DNA of 64,000 nt from an uncultured Arenicella sp. (GTDB taxonomy: Bacteria; Pseudomonadota; Gammaproteobacteria; Arenicellales; Arenicellaceae). The stretch covers positions 98,686 to 162,685 of the forward strand of contig CALINO010000013.1 in assembly GCA_938045295.1 (NCBI GenBank). The letters run 5' to 3'. Of the stretch, positions 18,420 to 26,457 are shown one piece after another. Under the pieces are notes generated by a model. It saw nothing but the letters and a program-made list of their open reading frames with translations, did no database searches and had not been told where the DNA came from. The position numbers and the translations under genes were made by a program. Numbering within the stretch: position 1 is the stretch's first letter; every line of letters starts with the position of its first letter.

Positions 18420-19724
18420 ATGTCTGGTTTGCCTAAAATTCTTTCGACTCAAGCGGCTGATTTTTCCACTCAGTTAGACAGCCTGTTGCACCGCGATGCC
18501 GAACAAGTGGCTGGCGTAGAGCAAACGGTGGCGCAAGTGATTGCCGATGTGGCACAACAAGGCGATCAGGCCTTGTTTAACTACACCAAGCAATTTGATG
18601 GTTTTGACGCTGAAGCGCGCGGCATTGAAGTGCCCGAATGGCGTATTAAGCAAGCTTTAGAAGACATTCCGCTTAAGCAGCGAGATGCGCTGCAATACGC
18701 GGCCGATCGGGTGCGCCAGTATCACCAAAAGCAGTTGCAAGAATCGTGGAGTTATACCGAAGCCGATGGCACCAAGCTGGGGCAAAAAGTCACGCCGATT
18801 AAGCGTGTAGGCTTGTACGTGCCGGGTGGCAAGGCCACCTACCCATCGTCGGTGATCATGAACGCCATTCCCGCCAAAGTGGCTGGAGTGAAAGAACTCA
18901 TCGTTACCTCGCCCACGCCTAAAGGCGAATACAACGACATGGTATTAGCCGCCGCCAGCATTGCTGGGGTCGACCGTGTATTTAGAGTGGGTGGTGCCCA
19001 AGCGATTGCGGCATTAGCTTACGGCACGAAAACCATACCTGCGGTAGACAAGGTAACAGGCCCGGGCAATATTTACGTGGCCACGGCGAAAAAACAAGTC
19101 TTCGGTCGTGTTGGTATCGACATGATTGCAGGCCCTTCTGAAGTGCTGGTGATTGCCGACGATTCAGTAAATCCAGAGTGGGTGGCAATGGATTTATTCG
19201 CTCAAGCCGAGCACGATGAAATTGCGCAGTCCATTCTTCTCACCACCGATGAAAAAGTGGCGGGCAATGTCATTGCTGCCATTCAAAAACTGCTTCCGAG
19301 CATGGAACGAGCCGACATTATTCGCAGCTCGCTGACGCAAAACGGCGCGGTAATCGTGGCGCAAAACCGCCAAGAAGTGGTCACCATTGCCGACTATATT
19401 GCCGCCGAGCACTTAGAGGTTTTCACTGAAGACGCTACCCAATTAGCCGAAGACATTACCAATGCGGGCGCTATTTTTATTGGCCCTTACAGTGCTGAAT
19501 CTTTAGGTGACTATTGCGCGGGGCCAAATCACGTCTTGCCCACCTCAGGCACGGCTCGGTTTACCTCACCGTTGGGCGTGTACGACTTTCAAAAGCGCAC
19601 CAGCATGATCCAAGTGTCACAAGCCGGTGCACAAACCATTGGTAAAAACGCCTCAGTATTAGCCCGAGGCGAATCACTCACCGCACACGCGCGGTCGGCC
19701 GAATACCGGCTAGATGAGTCTTAG
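18420..19724 (+). CDS. hisD: Histidinol dehydrogenase (3' end probably replaced)
   Basis: Oxidises L-histidinol to L-histidine in the last two steps of the pathway. 434 residues, full length, with [17 protein letters not shown], the zinc/active-site stretch [19 protein letters not shown] and the C-terminal [21 protein letters not shown] start at ATG 18420, just after the hisG stop; an upstream in-frame start would overlap hisG. The last 323 bases are repeated at 23911-24233, beyond a 4.2 kb insert. The seven differences outside the last 17 bases are all synonymous. This copy's final residues are RLDES, against RLKKP in the remnant, so the present 3' end probably came in with the insert. hisC, often next, is absent. 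Confidence 0.95.
   Translation: MSGLPKILSTQAADFSTQLDSLLHRDAEQVAGVEQTVAQVIADVAQQGDQALFNYTKQFDGFDAEARGIEVPEWRIKQALEDIPLKQRDALQYAADRVRQYHQKQLQESWSYTEADGTKLGQKVTPIKRVGLYVPGGKATYPSSVIMNAIPAKVAGVKELIVTSPTPKGEYNDMVLAAASIAGVDRVFRVGGAQAIAALAYGTKTIPAVDKVTGPGNIYVATAKKQVFGRVGIDMIAGPSEVLVIADDSVNPEWVAMDLFAQAEHDEIAQSILLTTDEKVAGNVIAAIQKLLPSMERADIIRSSLTQNGAVIVAQNRQEVVTIADYIAAEHLEVFTEDATQLAEDITNAGAIFIGPYSAESLGDYCAGPNHVLPTSGTARFTSPLGVYDFQKRTSMIQVSQAGAQTIGKNASVLARGESLTAHARSAEYRLDES
19402..19724 (+). repeat. hisD 3'-end direct repeat, copy 1
   Basis: 323 bases ending exactly at the hisD stop codon; partner copy at 23911-24233, offset 4509 throughout with no insertions or deletions. I count 7 mismatches in the first 306 bases, all at third codon positions and all synonymous, and 7 more in the last 17 bases. 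The pattern is that of two diverged alleles, not of a fresh duplication. Confidence 0.95.
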
Positions 19725-19772
19725 CCTAAGTCATTAATGATAAAGTCGTGTTGTATGGCATTATCGACATCT

Positions 19773-19820
19773 GAAATCAAAGAAATGTTAAAAGTCAGCT
19801 ACTTTGACCTCTTTGATTTC
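19773..19820. repeat. Inverted repeat just downstream of hisD
   Basis: Perfect 11-base arms GAAATCAAAGA (19773-19783) and TCTTTGATTTC (19810-19820) enclosing a second small palindrome AAAGT-CAGCT-ACTTT. No T-run follows, so it is a weak terminator candidate. It sits at the degraded right edge of the IS remnant and could be part of that edge. Confidence 0.6.
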
Positions 19821-20335
19821 TATAAGTTAGATGCACACGCTTATGGTTCCAATCGAAGCCCTTCATGTTGTGTAGATATAAAAAGCACAGCCCGGAAGCC
19901 TAACGATTATGCGTTTTCGTAAGCCTGAGTAGCCAATCCGCGAGTCAGGAGTCAGCATGTTCTCACTCGAAAGTTTAGATTATATTGATAACAAGTTTCG
20001 CTGATACTCAGACAAGCACAGGCAAATCGAATGCTAACTTGATATCGTGCCACAGCATGTTGCGCCATCTCTTTGTGCAGAGATGGCTTTACAGTTTTCC
20101 ATCGAGCGCCTCCTGCCGAGCCTCGGATTTGAGGCGACATTTTCTTAAGGTGCTTATTCTCTGGCTCAAGCTCTTTCAGAGTCATCTATACCATTAAACC
20201 TAACGCGTCACTTATAAAACGAAGCCTTACTCATGCCATGTTCACGGCATAGATCGGGCACTGAAACACCCTCGTCATCTTGCTTCAAGATAGTGATGAT
20301 TTGATTGTTTGAATATTTAGAACTGCGCATAGAAA
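19797..20335 (-). pseudogene. IS3-family transposase OrfA/OrfB remnant
   Basis: OrfA starts at 20335 (MRSSKYSNNQIITILKQDDE) and reads through an HTH (VPDLCREHGMSKASFYK) before a stop. In-frame pieces resume as LKELEPENKHLKKM, then KPSLHKEMAQHAVARYQVSI with LSISETCYQYNL, the N-terminal part of OrfB. Further on, DWLLRLTKTHN, a stop, and GLCFLYLHNMKGFDWNHKRV match the next OrfB segment. Several stops and a frame change make it non-functional, and the DDE catalytic core is missing. Confidence 0.85.
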
Positions 20336-20404
20336 ATTCTCCTGTTGGGGTTAAAGAATATTCTACTTAAAACCTCGATTAATTTTCGGCGGGGTTACAC
20401 TACT
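19797..20404 (-). mobile_element. IS3-family element, decayed remnant
   Basis: The left end is recognisable: read on the minus strand, the sequence from 20404 gives GTAGTGTAACCCCGCCGAAA and then AATTAATCGAGG, typical of an IS3-group terminal inverted repeat. A truncated OrfA with stop follows, then fragments matching OrfB. I could not locate the right terminal repeat, so that end was lost, probably near 19800. No target duplication can be recognised. The element borders the hisD junction and marks the insert as acquired DNA. Confidence 0.8.
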
Positions 20405-20487
20405 TACAACAACTGTGGATGTTTTGGATAGCCCCGTTGATAGGGGAGGCAATGATGGGATTGGTGAGCAAGCTTTTTGTTAGCCAT

Positions 20488-20534
20488 CAAAAAACAGAAT
20501 AAAGCCCGCGAATTATCTTACACGGACTTTATTC
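20488..20534 (-). terminator. Intrinsic terminator of the 115-residue secreted-protein gene
   Basis: Minus-strand hairpin with arms GAATAAAGTCCGTG and CGCGGGCTTTATTC (20497-20534), one mismatch, followed on the minus strand by TGTTTTTTGATGG. It lies 24 bases after the stop of the gene at 20558-20905. Confidence 0.85.
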
Positions 20535-20557
20535 TTAGCTAAAAAATCACAAGCCCT

Positions 20558-20905
20558 TTAAAAATCTTGGAGAATATAGTTGATACTAGTACTTGTTATG
20601 TCATCATCGTTACATGCTGCATTATCTGCTCTCACAATAATCGTGGTGCCTGCATGTGCTGAAGCCAACAGCATGCTGTAATAAGCATCAAAGTTTAGAT
20701 GCTCAGAGTCAACTCTAAAATAGTGAGTTCCACGCTGTGGAGTGCAGCTTGCAGATTCAATATCAATTCTAAAAAGCATATCCCCATTGATATGTGGCGA
20801 TATTCGAGATACTTTTCCAGAAAAGTTCCTTAACTCTGCAAATGCCGTGGAAGACAAAAGAGCTGTAGTTGATATTAAGACCAATAAAAGCGTTTTTTTA
20901 AACAT
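20558..20905 (-). CDS. Small secreted two-cysteine protein
   Basis: 115 residues with a clear signal peptide (about 1-23, cleavage after AFA). The mature part is about 92 residues with two Cys (SASCTPQRG and NAACNDDD), a central THYFRVDSEHLNFDAYYSML and a small-residue stretch LASAHAGTTIIVRAD. The same layout (Cys, YFR, Tyr-x2-M near LL.A, Cys, final beta strand) is present in the neighbour at 23043-23396, so both belong to one family. The layout is reminiscent of small secreted proteins sometimes compared with AB5-toxin B subunits, but I cannot assign that. It lies on the hisD insert. Confidence 0.65.
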   Translation of the reverse strand: MFKKTLLLVLISTTALLSSTAFAELRNFSGKVSRISPHINGDMLFRIDIESASCTPQRGTHYFRVDSEHLNFDAYYSMLLASAHAGTTIIVRADNAACNDDDITSTSINYILQDF

Positions 20906-20935
20906 AATTAAAATTTCCTACATTGAGATTAAATA

Positions 20936-22714
20936 TTAAATAGGGCGGACATCAGAGCAACTATTGTCGTCATGTATGCTTGGATTATTTAGACAGTTTG
21001 CCGATGGGCACCCTAGCGTGGCCTTCCAATTGTCAGTATTTGAAGCTGGAATAAAAACTTGATATCGCCGTGTAGCCTGAACACCTGTACCACTATTCAA
21101 CACGGGAGATACGAATTGGCTAATTCTTGTTCTTGGGTTTATCTGTCTATTGAAACCATTGGCAGCTCCGAAACCACTCTCCAGAATTCTCCAACGTATA
21201 AAGTTCGAATAACTCTCGTTTCTAATTGTGACAATTGGATAAGGCCTAAGGCTTGGAAGGTTATGAGGGATGATAACTTGAATATTCAAAGGTCCATCAG
21301 CTGAAGAATATTCAGTACTTCCACAATTAGCAGCCACGACCGAGTTATTTCTTTTAGTTTTAAAAATCCTTTGCCCTCCAAGAATAGCTTCATCAGAGTC
21401 TGCCGTTAAACTTTCACCACAAAAGCCTACTGAATAACTTGTGTTAACATCCAAATTATTATTTGTGAATTCATTTTTCTCGAACGTGCTATTTAAAACT
21501 TTAACGCTGTTTTTGGTGAAAAATGAGCAGCTGTAATTGTTGAAAATATACTCACCCTTAACAATGATAAACCACGTTCTCTTGGGTAACCCAGCTCTTA
21601 CTAAGCTGCCAGAGAAAGTAGCATTGTCATCGCTGCGTGAAACAATACTCAAAGCCAGTGAGTCGCTGTCACCTTTTGTTACGAAGGATTTCAAGTCTCC
21701 TTGAGCATTTTGATTTAAACGTGAATTTCTTGCACAGAAGCGATAATAGTATTTCTTATTGGAAAGAAGGCCTTCGCCTGAACTTGTAGAACCATTATCT
21801 GTTTCATCTAAACTAAGTTTTACTGTGTCTCCGGTATTACGAAATCTTGCGTTAGGAAAGAGAGTTTTGGACCCTGATGGGCATGTAACACTGTTATCCT
21901 CATCCAAGACAAAAAATGCCGATACATTTGTTCCGCTAACGACTTCACCCTGCAATTCAACAGAATTAGAGGATACTGAATACGGATCTAGAGTTATTAC
22001 TTCTGTGTTTGCATCGCCAGTAGTAAAAGTTTTAGAACTACTGCCAACAATTAAGCCGTCATTGTTACTAGCACAAGCTCTGAAAGTGTATATTTGCGCA
22101 GGAATTAAGTTAATTAAGTTTTGACTAAAATTACCTCCGGCAGAAGCCATTTGTGCATTTGAATTTGATGTTCCGCTACAAGATGACAGCGAAAACCCTT
22201 GATTAAATATGAACCAAACTTTAGCCCCTCTTCCGGCTGTTAGAGTAGCATTCAATTTAGCCGAACTATTGGTCACATTGCTTGCAAATTTACTTACAGT
22301 TCTTAAGTTGTTGGTTGTTTTAAAATCATCAATATTACCCGCAGAAATTGTACCTCGCTCATTGACCGCACACGCTCTGTAGTAATAGCGGGTATCTGCA
22401 ATAAGGTTTGAGATGTATGTTGAAAATGATTCGCCCGGGTTTATTCTTGTTGAATAAGGCGACATGTCATTGTCTTTGCAAACTAAATTAGAGCTTGTGC
22501 CAGCCACAAACCACACAAGCGTGTTCTCTTCTCCAGTGTTCAGCGCCAGCTCCACCAAAGCTTCTGTGTTTGTTACATCTGACACACCAAGGGTCTCAAC
22601 ATCGACTCCCCCACCAATAGGTATCAAGTAGTTTTTATACTTAACAAATGCTGATTGAGCAACAGCAGCGTTAACTGTTAGTAGTAGAGAGAAAAAAATA
22701 AGAGTTTTATGCAT
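20936..22714 (-). CDS. Secreted protein with four fibronectin-III-like repeats
   Basis: 592 residues with a signal peptide (about 1-19, cleavage after VAQ). About residues 40-470 hold four similar units of 95-115 residues. Each has a VWF, VWF, AFF or TWF strand, a Cys about 10-20 residues later, and a strand before the linker with Tyr and Cys (YYYRACAVN, YTFRACASN, YYYRFCARN, YSVGFCGES), ending FKTT, FTTG, FVTK or FKTK. This is the strand pattern of fibronectin-III domains stabilised by a disulphide. The C-terminal part from about 470 differs and has six Cys. It is 30 bases upstream of the small secreted gene, so probably co-transcribed. Function unknown; an extracellular or surface role is likely. 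Confidence 0.7.
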   Translation of the reverse strand: MHKTLIFFSLLLTVNAAVAQSAFVKYKNYLIPIGGGVDVETLGVSDVTNTEALVELALNTGEENTLVWFVAGTSSNLVCKDNDMSPYSTRINPGESFSTYISNLIADTRYYYRACAVNERGTISAGNIDDFKTTNNLRTVSKFASNVTNSSAKLNATLTAGRGAKVWFIFNQGFSLSSCSGTSNSNAQMASAGGNFSQNLINLIPAQIYTFRACASNNDGLIVGSSSKTFTTGDANTEVITLDPYSVSSNSVELQGEVVSGTNVSAFFVLDEDNSVTCPSGSKTLFPNARFRNTGDTVKLSLDETDNGSTSSGEGLLSNKKYYYRFCARNSRLNQNAQGDLKSFVTKGDSDSLALSIVSRSDDNATFSGSLVRAGLPKRTWFIIVKGEYIFNNYSCSFFTKNSVKVLNSTFEKNEFTNNNLDVNTSYSVGFCGESLTADSDEAILGGQRIFKTKRNNSVVAANCGSTEYSSADGPLNIQVIIPHNLPSLRPYPIVTIRNESYSNFIRWRILESGFGAANGFNRQINPRTRISQFVSPVLNSGTGVQATRRYQVFIPASNTDNWKATLGCPSANCLNNPSIHDDNSCSDVRPI

Positions 22715-23042
22715 GCCTTATCCAACTTTAATACAATTAAAATTTTGACCAGATTGATATATCCTCAATAAAATTAAGGATATGGGCATCAATCTAGAGC
22801 GTTTTTATTCCTTCAAATTTAACCAGAGCTTGTTAAATCATCATGATTTATTTGTTAAGACTCTCATTATCTAGATAACAATTATGAGATTGATTTCAGA
22901 TAATGCGCATAATAAAAGCCCACAATTTATGTGAAACTTTTTTATTAATACTCATAAAAATAGAGAGTCTGTTTGAATCAATTTTATTTAAACTCTGCCG
23001 AGAGGCGGTACCCAGTTCTCAGCAGACATCATACGATCAATA
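22715..23042. other. A/T-rich intergenic region on the insert
   Basis: 328 bases between two minus-strand secreted-protein genes. Strongly A/T-rich, with no open frame of note, no recognisable hairpin terminator and no transposase fragment. It should contain the promoter of the fibronectin-like gene. Confidence 0.5.
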
Positions 23043-23396
23043 CTAATCGTGGAAAACTTGTATCACTCTAACCTTATGTTGTGTGTTATTGTCGATACAT
23101 TCCCCGTAAAAGCGTATTTGTTTATTTGAAGAGGCGGCAATCATTAGCTGAGCAACCATCTCATCGTAGCCAACACTTGAGCTATCCTCATTAAATCTAA
23201 AGTAAGTCCTAGCTGGGCAAGCTCCACTAACCACTGGCACTGAACCACCTGTTGGCCACACTGTTATTTGCTTTGAATGAAGTGAGCTTTCAACAAGACG
23301 AACAGTAAATTTTTCACTCCAAGCTTCAACCGCATATGCATTACTACATAGAGTCAGAAATAGTGCTGGGAAAGCTAAACGGATAAAATTTTTCAT
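23043..23396 (-). CDS. Small secreted two-cysteine protein, paralogue
   Basis: 117 residues with a signal peptide (about 1-22, cleavage after AYA). Mature part has two Cys (SGACPARTYFRF and YGECIDNNT), the central YDEMVAQLMIAASSNKQIRF and a final strand VRVIQVF. The arrangement parallels the protein at 20558-20905, with low direct identity, so I regard them as diverged members of one family. Preceded by a good ribosome-binding region (TGAGGGAGTAACATG). Function unknown; secretion is the only firm prediction. Confidence 0.65.
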   Translation of the reverse strand: MKNFIRLAFPALFLTLCSNAYAVEAWSEKFTVRLVESSLHSKQITVWPTGGSVPVVSGACPARTYFRFNEDSSSVGYDEMVAQLMIAASSNKQIRFYGECIDNNTQHKVRVIQVFHD

Positions 23397-23910
23397 GTTA
23401 CTCCCTCAAGGTTTTAATATGAATTTTTCACTTCCTAATTTGAATTTATTTAAAACGCAATAGTGAATAACAAGACAGCAATCTAATTGACGGCTGTCCA
23501 TCGAGCCTTAATTTCAATATTAGAGGGGGAGAAAGGATATAAAGGAAAAACAATCTTATTCCTTCAAGATCAATCCGCTTTTATCTTCCAACCAGAGTTT
23601 GAAAATAAACCTAATAATTAAACTTTACACTAAGGCGTCTTACCATAAAATTCGAGCGGTGATGTTACTCTCTTTTATTTAAATGTAAAGCTTTTAATGA
23701 TTTGGTTTTTAGAAAAAATTAAAATGAAAAGCTTTTGGTAATTCTTAATAAAAAACGCCGCTACCCTTTGGGTTGGCGGTGCAAAAAGGAAAGAGATGAT
23801 AGTTGTTGTTGGAAGTTAGAATTTAATGCTGCCTGAGAGCTGGTCGCTAAACTTTCGTAAGTAAAGAATCAAATGGGGGGAACCTTACTCCGATCCCTTT
23901 GAACTCTTTA
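23397..23910. other. Gene-free right flank of the insert
   Basis: 514 bases up to the hisD repeat. A/T-rich, with no protein-like frame. It contains one hairpin at 23756-23781 and ends in a G-rich stretch (near 23875) just before the repeat. I see no recombinase gene or attachment-site core. Confidence 0.5.
23756..23781 (-). terminator. Orphan terminator-like hairpin
   Basis: On the minus strand CCGCCAACCC-AAA-GGGTAGCGG forms an imperfect stem followed by CGTTTTTTATTAAG. No minus-strand gene ends just upstream, so it may belong to a gene lost from the insert. Confidence 0.5.
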
Positions 23911-24233
23911 CCGCCGAGCACTTAGAGGTTTTCACTGAAGACGCGACCCAATTAGCCGAAGACATTACCAATGCAGGCGCTATTTTCATTGGCCCTTACA
24001 GCGCTGAATCTTTAGGTGACTATTGCGCGGGGCCAAATCACGTCTTGCCCACTTCAGGCACGGCTCGGTTTACCTCACCGTTGGGCGTGTACGACTTTCA
24101 AAAGCGCACCAGCATGATCCAAGTGTCACAAGCCGGCGCACAAACCATTGGTAAAAACGCCTCAGTATTAGCCCGAGGCGAATCACTCACCGCACACGCG
24201 CGGTCGGCGGAATACCGCTTAAAGAAGCCCTAG
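23911..24233 (+). pseudogene. hisD 3'-end remnant (copy 2)
   Basis: Encodes only the last 107 residues of histidinol dehydrogenase, from the [13 protein letters not shown] region to a stop at 24231-24233, with no start codon or ribosome-binding site. Its stop overlaps the stop of the convergent VOC gene (24230-24232). That tight arrangement suggests this is the original hisD terminus in its original place and that the insert entered upstream of it. The reading frame is uninterrupted, so the event is recent or the change was conservative. Confidence 0.92.
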
Positions 24234-24826
24234 TCTAGTGCGTCTTGCAGTTGATTAAGTTCAACAGTAAATCCGTCAGGGTCTTGTAATACTGATACCG
24301 TTACGCTGATTTCGCCTTTGCCGTCGTAAGACGGGTATTTCACTGGAGTTGGCTCGCGTACCACCACCACCCCAGCTACTTGACGTGCCCTGGCAAAGCT
24401 TTGTTCTAATTCCTGTGTATTGAAAACCATGATACTGGTGCCTTCGTTAAACGCTTTGTCAGTTAGGTCAACTCTTGGTTGTTTGGGCTTGACGTACTCC
24501 AGTAAACCGAGCACACCAATATAATCATCATTCGCCTGTAAAAAAACTAAACGGCGAACGCGTTCGGCCTCTTCGGTTGACGCGCCATGAGGGCTAATAA
24601 TGGGTTGGTCATAAATTACCGTCATACCCAAGGCGTCACGATAGAACTCCAGCGACGTGTCTATGTCTGAAACCACCAAGGTAGTTCTGCGCAAGTCGAT
24701 AGGCACTTTCTTATCTTCGGGCACAGGCTTGGCACTTATAGTGGACGTTAGGCTCAGTCCAAGCAGCAAAATTAAGGTAGTAACAAAGTTAGTTATGCGG
24801 TTCGTTTGGTGTTGAATCATGCTCAT
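24230..24826 (-). CDS. VOC-family (glyoxalase-like) exported protein
   Basis: 198 residues. A hydrophobic segment at about 13-32 ending SAK looks like a signal peptide, so the protein is probably periplasmic, which is unusual for this fold. The vicinal-oxygen-chelate pattern follows: [23 protein letters not shown] at the start and [16 protein letters not shown] at the end. Possible metal ligands are few: the usual N-terminal His is replaced (RRTTLVV), while the final Glu (VELNQ) is present, so catalysis is uncertain. It ends inside the hisD remnant stop. Substrate unknown. Confidence 0.75.
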   Translation of the reverse strand: MSMIQHQTNRITNFVTTLILLLGLSLTSTISAKPVPEDKKVPIDLRRTTLVVSDIDTSLEFYRDALGMTVIYDQPIISPHGASTEEAERVRRLVFLQANDDYIGVLGLLEYVKPKQPRVDLTDKAFNEGTSIMVFNTQELEQSFARARQVAGVVVVREPTPVKYPSYDGKGEISVTVSVLQDPDGFTVELNQLQDALD

Positions 24827-24894
24827 AAGCTCAATGTGAGGGAGTAATGCAATGGAAGAAGGTCGCCTTTGTGTTTATCGGTAAAGCGACTCAA

Positions 24895-24928
24895 AAAATG
24901 ATCTATTGTTATAGCAATAGATCATTTT
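24895..24928 (-). terminator. Perfect 14-base inverted repeat, probable orphan terminator
   Basis: Arms AAAATGATCTATTG (24895-24908) and CAATAGATCATTTT (24915-24928) with a six-base loop. On the minus strand the stem is followed by TTTT, a normal intrinsic terminator. It lies 21 bases after the stop of the gene fragment at 24950-25051 and 68 bases upstream of the VOC start. Confidence 0.7.
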
Positions 24929-24949
24929 GGATTCAACTGTAAAAATAGC

Positions 24950-25051
24950 TTATTGGCGCCGAACTACTGGAAAATCTTCTGTTTTAGCAAGGTAAAACCC
25001 TTCAAGTGCAATGCCGAGAGGGTTGTTAGAAAGTACCGCACGCAGAAAGTA
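24950..25051 (-). pseudogene. C-terminal fragment of a lost gene
   Basis: A 33-residue open frame on the minus strand, bounded upstream by a TAG and without a start. It reads FLRAVLSNNPLG then IALEGFYLAKTEDFPVVRRQ and a stop. The composition is protein-like and it ends just before a perfect terminator hairpin, the expected layout of a gene end. I do not recognise the family. Upstream sequence to 25180 has no continuing frame, so the rest of the gene has decayed or been deleted. Confidence 0.4.
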
Positions 25052-25179
25052 CTAAGCAGGCTGTAGAGAGAAGATCATGATTAGCAGAGCTAAATTGAAC
25101 ACTTAGGGTATTTCTCGAAGTTAGAATAACCCTGATTGCAGGTTTTCAAATTAGAGTATGAAATACTGAAATGGAAAAA

Positions 25180-25215
25180 ATAAAGCCATTCAATAATAAA
25201 ATTGAATGGCTTTAT
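25180..25215 (-). terminator. Terminator of the oadGAB operon
   Basis: Perfect 15-base stem ATAAAGCCATTCAAT (25180-25194) / ATTGAATGGCTTTAT (25201-25215) with a six-base loop; read on the minus strand it is followed by TTTTTCC. It lies 60 bases after the oadB stop. Confidence 0.9.
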
Positions 25216-25274
25216 CGTTTTCGGAAATTGAAAAATTGTTGTGCTAAGCGTAAGTAATCGCTCAGTTGTTATTT

Positions 25275-26447
25275 TTACATACCACCAACCAAGTTAATCA
25301 TCACACCGGCGGCCACCGCTGAGCCGATCACACCTGCTACGTTTGGCCCCATGGCGTGCATGAGTAAGAAGTTTTGTGGGTTGGCTTCTAGGCCTACTTT
25401 GTTCGCCACTCGCGCGGCCATGGGTACGGCTGAAACGCCCGCGGCGCCAATCAATGGGTTGATCTTATTTTTACTCAGTGCGTTTAATAGTTTGGCCATT
25501 AATACGCCAGCGGCAGTGCCAATGCAAAAAGCCACCGCGCCAAGGCCCAAAATACCGAGCGTTTCGTAGTTTAAGAACTTCTCAGCACTCATTTTTGAAC
25601 CCACACCTAAGCCTAAAAAGATGGTGACGGTGTTGATTAGCGCGTTTTGCACGGTGTCGCTTAAACGATTTACTACGCCACACTCTTTCATTAAGTTACC
25701 AAAGCAGAACATGCCTAACAGCGGTGCGGCGTCGGGTAATAACATCGCCACCAGCACTAACAGCGTCAGAGGAAAAATGATTTTCTCCGCTTTGCTGACA
25801 GGGCGCAGTTGTTCCATTTTAATTTCACGTTCTGCCTGAGTGGTCATGGCTTTCATGATCGGCGGTTGAATAATGGGCACTAAGGCCATGTAAGAGTAGG
25901 CCGCCACGGCCACCGCGCCGAGCAGTTCAGGCGACAGTTTACTGGTAACAAATATAGCGGTTGGCCCATCAGCGCCGCCAATAATGCCAATAGATGCGGC
26001 GTCTTTAATGCTGAAGTCTAGAATGCCAAAGTGGCCTAATACCACTGCGCCTAACACCGTGCTGAAAATACCCACTTGCGCAGCCGCGCCTAATAATAAG
26101 GTACGAGGGTTGGCGAGCAGAGGGCCAAAATCGGTCATTGCGCCCACGCCCATAAAAATGATCAGTGGGAATAAGCCAGTTTCAATGCCTGCGGAGTATA
26201 TGTAATACAGCAAGCCGCCGGGGCTTTCCATGTGCCCCATAGCATCGTAAACCGGTGCCAATTCAAAGCCTGCGCCGGGTATGTTGGCCAATACCGTGCC
26301 AAAACCAATGGGCACTAATAGCAAGGGTTCAAAGCCTTTACGAATGGCCAAGAACAATAAGCCCAGGCCAATTAGCATCATGAACAGCTGGCCTAATTGC
26401 AGTTGCGCAAGGCCAGAGCTGTTCCAGAGATTTAACAAGTTTTCCAT
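25275..26447 (-). CDS. oadB: Oxaloacetate decarboxylase beta subunit, sodium pump
   Basis: Membrane subunit that decarboxylates carboxybiotin and couples it to sodium export. 390 residues, about nine to eleven helices, with family stretches [32 protein letters not shown] (with the sodium-coupling Asp) and [16 protein letters not shown]. It is ten bases after oadA. Together with OadA and OadG it turns oxaloacetate to pyruvate while exporting sodium, which suits a marine cell. Confidence 0.96.
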   Translation of the reverse strand: MENLLNLWNSSGLAQLQLGQLFMMLIGLGLLFLAIRKGFEPLLLVPIGFGTVLANIPGAGFELAPVYDAMGHMESPGGLLYYIYSAGIETGLFPLIIFMGVGAMTDFGPLLANPRTLLLGAAAQVGIFSTVLGAVVLGHFGILDFSIKDAASIGIIGGADGPTAIFVTSKLSPELLGAVAVAAYSYMALVPIIQPPIMKAMTTQAEREIKMEQLRPVSKAEKIIFPLTLLVLVAMLLPDAAPLLGMFCFGNLMKECGVVNRLSDTVQNALINTVTIFLGLGVGSKMSAEKFLNYETLGILGLGAVAFCIGTAAGVLMAKLLNALSKNKINPLIGAAGVSAVPMAARVANKVGLEANPQNFLLMHAMGPNVAGVIGSAVAAGVMINLVGGM

Positions 26448-26457
26448 GCTAGCTCTC

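Noticed and set aside
19737..19922. Plus-strand frame of 61 residues just after hisD
   Set aside because: Lies mostly opposite the decayed IS3 transposase and crosses the inverted repeat; not a gene.
24045..24233. Frame starting inside the hisD remnant as a separate small gene
   Set aside because: It is the last 62 residues of the hisD 3' copy; the internal ATG-like start is only a Met of HisD.
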